A DNA stretch of 20,575 nucleotides from Kiritimatiellia bacterium (lineage in GTDB: Bacteria; Verrucomicrobiota; Kiritimatiellia; RFP12; UBA1067). Where the stretch lies: positions 1 to 20,575 of the forward strand of contig JAEDMN010000025.1 of NCBI GenBank assembly GCA_016302985.1. Reading direction: 5' to 3'. Below, piece after piece: positions 15,326 to 20,575 of the stretch. The position numbers and the translations under genes are program-made. Each line of letters starts with the position of its first letter. The first letter of the stretch is position 1. A model generated the notes under the pieces. That model worked only from the letters and a program-made list of their open reading frames with translations, ran no database searches and was not told the origin of the DNA.

Positions 15326-16162
15326 TCAGGGAGCATCCATCATCCGGACGGTCGCGTAGCCTTCGCGCTGGACGCCGCGCGGGTACTTCACGGCGGCAGT
15401 TCCGAAGAGCACGGCCGCGAAGACGTGCTTGCGCGGGATGCCGGCGATCGTCTCGAGCAGTTCGGGCACCACGCCCTGCGCGAGGCGCAGGAAGCCGCAC
15501 CAGCAGGTCGCGATGCCGTGGGCGTTCGCCAGCATCTCGAAGTAGGTCACCGCGGCCGCGACATCCTCCTGCGGCGTCGTGACCTCCTTGTTGTCCGTGT
15601 CCGAGGAGATGATCAGCAGGCCGGGCGCACCGCGGAAGAACATGTCGCCGCCACCGCGGCGCAGCCGGATCGCCGGCGCGGCGAGCCAACGCGGCAGCAT
15701 GTGCGGGTGAGGCGCCTCGAGCACGTCGATGAAGTCCGCCGTGAACTTCTTCACCGCGGCGCGCGTCGGATAGCAGGTGAACGTCAACGACCGTGCGTTG
15801 CAGCCCGTCGGCGCGTTCCCGAGCGCACGCAGAACGGCGTCCAGAGACGCACGGTCCACGTCCTCCGGCCTGAACTGCCGGATCGACCGGCGGAAGGCCA
15901 TCCAGTCCGTGACGGCCTTCGCAGATGGGAATTCGGCATCCCGAAGGCGAAGACTGTCCTCCGCCTTCTTCCCGTCGATGGACACCGCGCCCGCGGGACA
16001 GATGGAGAGGCAGTGCTGGCAGAGCATGCAGCGCGCGGGATGCGCCATCACGGGACGCTTTTCGGCATCGCTCTTCAGCGCCTTGAACGCGCAGTCGCGC
16101 ACGCAGGCGCCGCAGGTGACGCACTTCGCGGCATCAACATGGAACCGGGGATCTTTGGACAT
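15326..16162 (-). CDS. Ferredoxin-nitroreductase fusion protein, 278 aa
   Basis: The N-terminal 2x[4Fe-4S] ferredoxin domain has C14-x2-C17-x2-C20-x3-C24 and C45-x2-C48-x2-C51-x3-C55-P. It is joined to an FMN-binding nitroreductase domain from about residue 88 (FRRSIRQF, then NAPTGCNARS and a C-terminal GIPRKH region). Such fusions are common in anaerobes and are thought to pass electrons from reduced ferredoxin clusters to FMN and then to nitro compounds, quinones or unknown substrates. It has no signal peptide, so is cytoplasmic. An AAGGA box 8 nt upstream selects the ATG at 16162, which begins just ahead of the first cysteine cluster; the open frame extends 23 codons further without support. 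It lies 28 nt after the LOG gene, probably in the same operon. The physiological substrate is unknown. Confidence 0.9.
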   Translation of the reverse strand: MSKDPRFHVDAAKCVTCGACVRDCAFKALKSDAEKRPVMAHPARCMLCQHCLSICPAGAVSIDGKKAEDSLRLRDAEFPSAKAVTDWMAFRRSIRQFRPEDVDRASLDAVLRALGNAPTGCNARSLTFTCYPTRAAVKKFTADFIDVLEAPHPHMLPRWLAAPAIRLRRGGGDMFFRGAPGLLIISSDTDNKEVTTPQEDVAAAVTYFEMLANAHGIATCWCGFLRLAQGVVPELLETIAGIPRKHVFAAVLFGTAAVKYPRGVQREGYATVRMMDAP

Positions 16163-16190
16163 GTTCGGATTCCTTTGCTCACACACCCGT

Positions 16191-17132
16191 TCATGGAAAG
16201 AGACGGAGGATCGCCTCGGTGTCGTCCTCAAGATGGAGGTCGAGATTGCGGTAGCGTCCCCGGTCCCTCAGCTGTTCGAAGAAGGGATGCAGCGGCACGG
16301 CCACCGTCCAGAACGCGCGGTCGACGAAGACCATCCGCGTCGCCTCGTCCGCAGCGCCGTAGTGGTTCTTGGCCGCCACGTCGACAGCCTCCTGCACCGT
16401 GCCCGGGCCACCGGGCATGAAGACCAGTCCGCCCCGGGATTCGCTCAGCAGCGTGTCCTCGCGGATGCTGTTGTCGAAAAGCTTGGCGATGTGGGTGGCG
16501 AACGGCGTCGGCGGCTCGTTGCCGTAGTGCCAGGTGGGGATCGACAGGCTGTAGCGCGGCGCGTCCTGCGGGAAACGATCCATCGTCTCGAAGGCCGAAG
16601 CGAGCCAGCGCGGGTCCTCCGCGGCGACATCGGGCAGCGCGGCCAGCGCGGACGCGACGTCCCCGTCCGGACGCCCCGCCAGCCATGCGCCGAGGTGCGT
16701 CGCCTCCATCGCGCCGGGACCGCCCCCGCTCAGCATCAGGTACCCCCGCTCGGTCAGCGTCTTCGCCAGCACGACGGCCCTCCGGTAGCATGGATCGCGG
16801 CGCGACAGGGCATGTCCGCCCATGATGCCGGCCACGCGGCCGCGCGGGAATTTCGCCAGGAAGGAGAGCGCCGCCTGGCGCACGTGCAGGTCGTGCAGCC
16901 GGCGCGCCAGCATTTCGGGCATGGAGGGGTTCTCGCCGCCCGACTCGCCGAGATGCCGCGCGACGACCGCGTCCAGACACCTTTCGCGGCTCGACGGATC
17001 TTCGGGGTCGAAGACGTCGAAGAGCTCGCGCCCCGAATAGAGCGCAGTCCGCGCGACGTCGTAGGGGACGTCGTGCAGGATCCGCTCGATCTCCGCGCCG
17101 AGCGCCCGCCGAACCTGTTCGCCGCCGATCAT
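16191..17132 (-). CDS. LOG-family (TIGR00730-like) nucleotide 5'-monophosphate phosphoribohydrolase
   Basis: Rossmann-like LOG proteins cleave nucleoside or cytokinin 5'-monophosphates into free base and ribose 5-phosphate. Both family motifs are present: GGGPGAMEA (about residues 136-144) and PGGPGTVQE (about 240-248, with catalytic-type E248). At 313 residues it is longer than the usual 180-240. An extra N-terminal segment of about 110 residues, mostly helical, precedes the first beta strand (GRVAGIMGGHAL), and I cannot assign it. Cytoplasmic. The start ATG overlaps the TGA of the upstream MBL gene (TGATG), which points to translational coupling and fixes this start despite no good Shine-Dalgarno box. 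Substrate is not predictable; bacterial homologues act on purine or pyrimidine monophosphates. Confidence 0.87.
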   Translation of the reverse strand: MIGGEQVRRALGAEIERILHDVPYDVARTALYSGRELFDVFDPEDPSSRERCLDAVVARHLGESGGENPSMPEMLARRLHDLHVRQAALSFLAKFPRGRVAGIMGGHALSRRDPCYRRAVVLAKTLTERGYLMLSGGGPGAMEATHLGAWLAGRPDGDVASALAALPDVAAEDPRWLASAFETMDRFPQDAPRYSLSIPTWHYGNEPPTPFATHIAKLFDNSIREDTLLSESRGGLVFMPGGPGTVQEAVDVAAKNHYGAADEATRMVFVDRAFWTVAVPLHPFFEQLRDRGRYRNLDLHLEDDTEAILRLFP

Positions 17133-18154
17133 CAGCCCAGCACGACCTCGAGGCCGTCGGACGCGGCGCGGATCGGCGCCGGCAGATTCTTCCGGATGTT
17201 CTCGGGCAGCAGCGTCGGAATCTCCCGCTCGATCCGCTCGCTCGCCCAGCCGCGGTACTTGAGGCCGAGATGGGTGAGATAGGCGTTCTGCCCGGCCGGT
17301 GGCACGAAGCGCTTCGTCTTGACCAGGCCGCTCACGAGACGCGCCACCGTCTGCACGCTCGAGTGCACGAAGACGCGGAAGTCGTCGTCCAGGTCGCCGT
17401 TCGTCGCCTCCATGACGAAGGCCGTGATCGGCTTCGGCGGATTCACGAACGGATTGCCGTTGAACGGTCCCTTTCCGAAGTTGCCCTCGCTCACGTGCGG
17501 GTCGATGCCGACCATGCGCGCCGCGTCGCCCGGGATGCCGCCCGTGTCCGTCGCGTAGAGCAGGCGGGACGGACCCTTCTCGACGAGGTAGAGCGACGTG
17601 CGCTCCAGGACGCCATCCGTGACGCGCGACGTGCTGTGGTTCGCCGGCACGCCCATGATCTTCAGTCCGCACACGGTCACGGACTTCCCGAACGGCAGGC
17701 CGATCACTTCGGGCGCGGGCAGGCCGAGCTTCTCGGCCGCCGCCGCGACCTCGGCCTTCGCGGCCGCGGCCCACGTCTCCTGCACGTACATGCGCTTCAC
17801 GCCGGACTTCACCGCGGCGGACGGATTGTAGTGGTCGCCGTGCGAATGCGTCTGGAAGAGCGCTTCGGGGCGGCAGCCCTCCGGCAGCTTGTCGAAGGAG
17901 CACGGCGTGAAGTCGATCAGCACCTTGTTCTCGATGAGCGCGCTCGACTGGCGGCGCATGTGCGGGTTCTTCTTCGCCCATTCGGGCTTCCAGCCCGCCG
18001 CGCCGCTGCCGAGGAAGCGGACACGGATGCCGCCCTCCGTCATCGGCTCGGAGCCGTCCGACCACGAATCGGACGCGGTCATGGTCGTGCAGCCAGCCGC
18101 CGCAGCCGCGGCGGACGCCATCAGGAAATTCCGGCGGGAGATCGCAAAGCTCAT
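17132..18154 (-). CDS. Tat-type, probably lipid-anchored metallo-beta-lactamase-fold hydrolase
   Basis: 340 residues. The N-terminus has the twin-arginine motif SRRNFL (R7-R8), an alanine-rich hydrophobic stretch and a possible lipobox AAGC with Cys22. It is therefore likely folded in the cytoplasm, exported by Tat and membrane-anchored. The zinc site H103-S-H105-G-D107-H108 (THSHGDH) and later PANHS, YATDTGG and LTHLG segments give the metallo-beta-lactamase ligand set. The opening RFLGSGAAG followed by RRQSSALI and LLIDF-like text resembles PhnP-type cyclic phosphodiesterases, but that subgroup call is tentative. It overlaps the upstream GDPD stop by 4 nt (ATGA) and its TGA overlaps the LOG start by 1 nt. 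The three genes are very probably co-translated. Confidence 0.88.
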   Translation of the reverse strand: MSFAISRRNFLMASAAAAAAGCTTMTASDSWSDGSEPMTEGGIRVRFLGSGAAGWKPEWAKKNPHMRRQSSALIENKVLIDFTPCSFDKLPEGCRPEALFQTHSHGDHYNPSAAVKSGVKRMYVQETWAAAAKAEVAAAAEKLGLPAPEVIGLPFGKSVTVCGLKIMGVPANHSTSRVTDGVLERTSLYLVEKGPSRLLYATDTGGIPGDAARMVGIDPHVSEGNFGKGPFNGNPFVNPPKPITAFVMEATNGDLDDDFRVFVHSSVQTVARLVSGLVKTKRFVPPAGQNAYLTHLGLKYRGWASERIEREIPTLLPENIRKNLPAPIRAASDGLEVVLG

Positions 18155-19062
18155 TTCATGTTCTCCGCAATGGCCTGGTAGAGCGCCTCGGGATAGTCCG
18201 TCCCGAACGAGTCGAAGCCCATCTCCCAGAGCAGTTTGTATGTCTTCGGATTGTTCGCCTCGGTCTGCCACACGCACATCGACGCCTCGATGCCGGCGGC
18301 GTGCAGGCGTTCGACGCACTTCTTCAGCGTTTCCGCCTTCGGGCAGAACGTCGCGTTGCCCGCCGCGTCGTAGCGCAGCTGGCAGTGCAGCTGCACGTTG
18401 TCGATGCCCTTGAAGTTCTCCTTCGCCGCGTTCTCGAAGATCTTCATCATGAAGGCCTCGCCCTTCTCGGTCTCGCCCGGCCTGTCGAAGTCGATGCGGC
18501 CCCAGTTGCCGAGGTTCATCCAGTGCAGGGTCTGACCTTCGGGCAACGCGGCCTTGTAGCGCTTGATGAGCTCGTAGTTGTTGCAGATGAACCAGCACTG
18601 CTTCTCGAGGCGGTGCGCCTTCACCATCTCGGCGACCTTCTCCGGCGGCACGTCCTTGTAGTCGATGTGGATCTTCCGGGACGGGTTCTCCTCCATCGCC
18701 GTGAAGATGGTCTCCCACAGCGGCGCGCGGCAGGTCGCATACTGCGCGCCGCGGTAGCTGCCGACGTCCTCCTCGCGGAGTTCGGCCCACGTCCACTCGC
18801 TGACCTTGCGGCCCTTCAGCTTGTTGTCGTGGAACGCGACGACCTTGCCGTCCCTGGTGAAACGGATGTCGCACTCGGGCGTGTAGCCCTTCGCCCACGT
18901 GTAGAGCAGCGCCTCCATCGTGTTGTCGGGACGGCCCTTGCCGTCGCCACGGTGGATCAGCGAATGCTTCAGCGTCTCGCGCGCCTGCGGCGTCAGCTCG
19001 CGCGCGGCCTCGGCCGCGCAGGCGCATGCCGCGCACGCCGCCATCATGACCAGTCTCTTCAT
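18151..19062 (-). CDS. Secreted glycerophosphodiester phosphodiesterase-family protein (GDPD/PI-PLC fold), 303 aa
   Basis: GDPD enzymes hydrolyse glycerophosphodiesters to glycerol 3-phosphate and an alcohol. Visible metal and catalytic residues are H37-R38-G39 (HRG), the PDNTMEA segment, E63 and D65 (ECDIRF), and H78-D79 (VVAFHD). These are the standard set. The C-terminus closes with WQTEAN and GFDSFGTDYPEAL, normal for the fold. The N-terminal hydrophobic stretch (MKRLVMMAACAACAC) is a signal peptide, possibly lipoprotein-like, although the lipobox is poor. The ATG at 19062 is chosen over an in-frame TTG at 19071 because AAGGAG lies 9 nt before the ATG but directly against the TTG. It is the first gene of a coupled unit with its own promoter. 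GDPD-fold proteins sometimes have other substrates, so the function is known at family level only. Confidence 0.88.
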   Translation of the reverse strand: MKRLVMMAACAACACAAEAARELTPQARETLKHSLIHRGDGKGRPDNTMEALLYTWAKGYTPECDIRFTRDGKVVAFHDNKLKGRKVSEWTWAELREEDVGSYRGAQYATCRAPLWETIFTAMEENPSRKIHIDYKDVPPEKVAEMVKAHRLEKQCWFICNNYELIKRYKAALPEGQTLHWMNLGNWGRIDFDRPGETEKGEAFMMKIFENAAKENFKGIDNVQLHCQLRYDAAGNATFCPKAETLKKCVERLHAAGIEASMCVWQTEANNPKTYKLLWEMGFDSFGTDYPEALYQAIAENMK

Positions 19063-19071
19063 CTCAGGCAA

Positions 19072-19077
19072 CTCCTT
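19072..19077 (-). promoter_or_regulatory. Shine-Dalgarno site fixing the GDPD start
   Basis: AAGGAG on the minus strand, 9 nt before the ATG at 19062. It rules out the upstream TTG codon, which it abuts. Confidence 0.7.
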
Positions 19078-19096
19078 TGTGGAAAGAATCCAGGCG

Positions 19097-19105
19097 ATTA
19101 TAGCA
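19097..19105 (-). promoter_or_regulatory. Extended -10 promoter for the GDPD-MBL-LOG-nitroreductase unit
   Basis: Minus strand: TGC followed by a perfect TATAAT (19105-19097). Transcription should start near 19090, giving a leader of about 28 nt that contains the Shine-Dalgarno box. There is no recognisable -35 at 16-18 nt. It starts 15 nt past the stop of the LRR gene. Confidence 0.6.
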
Positions 19106-19119
19106 CATCCGGCAGGCGG

Positions 19120-20575
19120 CTACCGCACGACGAGGGTCGTGAACCCGGAGGGGCCGTAGTCGATCAGCCAGCCCCACATCGTCTCGATGACGGGCTTGTC
19201 GACCGAATAGACCCACTTGAAGGCGCCCTTCACGCGCTGGCCCTGCTCGACCGCCGGCACGCCGAGCTCGTCCCGCACCTCGGCCAGCGGGTAGCCGACG
19301 TCCGCAAGGATCTTCTCCCAGCCCTTCCGGTCCTTCATCCAGCGTCCGTACAGGCGCGGGAACTTCGTCGACCCGGCGGCGCTGTTCCCGAAGATGCCGT
19401 GGTCGCAGATCGCGTGCACGTCCACGCCGCCGATCTCGCGGGTCGGCGGGAACACGGGCGCCTTGCCCGGGAACCAGAAGCGGCACCCCGGCGCGCAGGA
19501 GTAGAACTGCCGGTCGACGCCGCCGTGGAAGTGCAGCGCCCCGGCGCCGAAGACCACGTTCGTGAGCGGCGCCGAGTAGAGCGCCCGGTACTGGATGTTC
19601 GTGCAGCTCGCCAGCGACAGCGAGGTGAAGGCGACGCCCCAGAACGCGTTCGTCTCGAGGTTCTCGACCCCGTCCATCACGGCGTCCCCGCCCAGCGCGG
19701 TGCACCCGTTGAAGGCGCCGCTCCAGACGTTCTTCAGGGCGGCGGGGAAGAACGGGCGGACCGTGTGGAGCGCCGCGTTCTCGCGGAAGGCGTTGCCTTC
19801 GACGAGCGTAAGCGATTCGGACAGGACGAGGTTGGTGAGGTTCGCGCAGGCGCTCACCGCCTCGGCGCCGAAGCTCTCCACCCCGGGGAAGGAGGCGGAC
19901 GAAATGCCGGAATGGCGCAGGAAGTGCTGCGGGATGCGCGTCACGCGGCGCGGGACGTCGAACGAGCCGCGCATCGCCGTCGTGTAGTAGAACTGGCGGC
20001 CGTTGCCCGCGAACTCGGCCCAGCCGTCCTCGAGGTCCGGGAACACGACGCCCTCCAGCGCGGAGCAGTGGTCGAAGCAGTAGCTCCGCAGCGAGATGCT
20101 CGGCGACAGGCAGAGCACGCCGCGCAGGCCCGTGTTGTTCTGGAAGCAGCCGTTCTCGATCCGGCCGCAGCCGTCGGAGAGCACGAGCGTGGTCGGATAG
20201 GCGCGGCCCGCGAACATCGACGCGCCGAGCTTGTAGACCTTGTAGGCCGTCAGGCTGCCGTCGTAGACGGTGTAGATCGGCGTCGCGAGGTTCAGGTAGC
20301 CGTCCGCGCGGGCCTGGACGACGTTCGTGATCGCGAGGTTGTTCCCGTCGCGCTTCTCGGCCTGGAACACCCACCGGTCGGCGTCCGACGTGTCCTCGGA
20401 GAGCGTGAGGTTGGAGGAATTCCACTTCCAGGCGCATCCGAAGCAGGCCGTGTACTGGGTGAAGTCCGTCGGCGTCACGGTCACGGACTCGCCCCAGAGG
20501 AGACGTCCCGTGGACTCGTCGCGCCACGCGCCCACCACGCGCCCGCCCGCGTCCGACGCGGCGAGCGTCGCGGTC
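19120..20575 (-). CDS. BspA-type leucine-rich-repeat surface protein, N-terminus beyond the window
   Basis: The frame runs open through the right edge (at least 484 residues seen plus a TAG stop), so the GTG near 20538 is not a real start. The first visible residues (DAGGRVVGAWRDESTG, then LLWGESVTVTP and YTACFGC) resemble the end of a small InlB/Listeria-Bacteroides-type surface repeat. After it come BspA-like LRR_5 repeats with the pattern F-x-x-C-x-x-L and AF-x-x-N/C-x-x-L, for example CFQNNTGLRGV, CFDHCSALEGVVFP, AFRENAALHTV and AFNGCTALGG. BspA-like repeats occur in secreted adhesins of gut and oral bacteria. The last about 100 residues are a non-repeat tail ending FTTLVVR. I see no sortase or barrel anchor. 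Its stop is 57 nt upstream of the GDPD start, and that gap carries the next promoter. Confidence 0.8.
   Translation of the reverse strand, partial: TATLAASDAGGRVVGAWRDESTGRLLWGESVTVTPTDFTQYTACFGCAWKWNSSNLTLSEDTSDADRWVFQAEKRDGNNLAITNVVQARADGYLNLATPIYTVYDGSLTAYKVYKLGASMFAGRAYPTTLVLSDGCGRIENGCFQNNTGLRGVLCLSPSISLRSYCFDHCSALEGVVFPDLEDGWAEFAGNGRQFYYTTAMRGSFDVPRRVTRIPQHFLRHSGISSASFPGVESFGAEAVSACANLTNLVLSESLTLVEGNAFRENAALHTVRPFFPAALKNVWSGAFNGCTALGGDAVMDGVENLETNAFWGVAFTSLSLASCTNIQYRALYSAPLTNVVFGAGALHFHGGVDRQFYSCAPGCRFWFPGKAPVFPPTREIGGVDVHAICDHGIFGNSAAGSTKFPRLYGRWMKDRKGWEKILADVGYPLAEVRDELGVPAVEQGQRVKGAFKWVYSVDKPVIETMWGWLIDYGPSGFTTLVVR

Noticed and set aside
13550..16420. 956-residue plus-strand open frame
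   Set aside because: Crosses three real minus-strand genes and has the Arg/His/Ala-rich composition of a GC shadow.
17133..18065. Upstream extension of the LOG reading frame
   Set aside because: It is the shadow of the MBL gene in another frame; the TGATG junction at 17132 gives the real start.
1..20575. CRISPR array, tRNA, rRNA or riboswitch
   Set aside because: No regularly spaced direct repeats, cloverleaf, rRNA-like stretch or known aptamer pattern was recognised by eye on either strand.

Overview
The window is G+C-rich bacterial DNA (about two-thirds G+C by eye), densely coding, with most genes on the minus strand. The gene set points to a host- or plant-glycan-degrading bacterium of the Verrucomicrobiota/Kiritimatiellota/Lentisphaerota group. 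It includes a GH92 alpha-mannosidase, a GH28-like beta-helix enzyme, a 1230-residue LamG-like/autotransporter-strand surface protein and a BspA-type leucine-rich-repeat protein. That placement is inferred from protein style only; no rRNA or other taxonomic marker is present.

Layout. (1) 1-827, plus strand: the 3' part of a gene resembling REP-associated (RAYT/IS200-like) transposases, with GC-rich hairpin repeats inside it and over its stop codon. (2) 828-1362: a convergent intergenic gap holding an AT-richer imperfect palindrome of about 119 bp. (3) 1363-5568, minus: a 1401-residue SNF2-family helicase/translocase. (4) 5569-6004: a divergent promoter region with back-to-back sigma70-like promoters and a cluster of hairpins. 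(5) 6005-7141, plus: alanine racemase (alr). (6) 7142-7253: a convergent gap with strong hairpins. (7) 7254-19062, minus: a run of seven genes read right to left, namely GDPD-family phosphodiesterase, Tat-type metallo-beta-lactamase-fold lipoprotein, LOG-family nucleotide phosphoribohydrolase, ferredoxin-nitroreductase, giant LamG-like surface protein, GH92 mannosidase and GH28-like/propeller fusion. (8) 19120 to the right edge, minus: the C-terminal part of a BspA-like LRR protein.

The GDPD, MBL and LOG genes overlap by 4 nt and 1 nt, and the next two genes follow after about 30 nt. These five therefore look like one transcription unit starting from an extended -10 promoter at 19097-19105. 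GH92 and GH28-like each carry their own promoter. The two promoters are identical over 19 nt running into the start codon and predict leaderless mRNAs; the similarity continues into the signal-peptide codons.

Functionally, the two glycoside hydrolases and the two surface proteins form an extracytoplasmic carbohydrate-use and adhesion set. alr is cell-wall housekeeping. I see no CRISPR array, tRNA, rRNA or clear prophage, and no recognisable multi-gene defence system. The observations most worth following up are the promoter/leaderless-start/signal-peptide cassette, the GH28-like/propeller fusion, the coupled GDPD-MBL-LOG genes, the long palindrome and the REP-like hairpins beside the RAYT-like gene.
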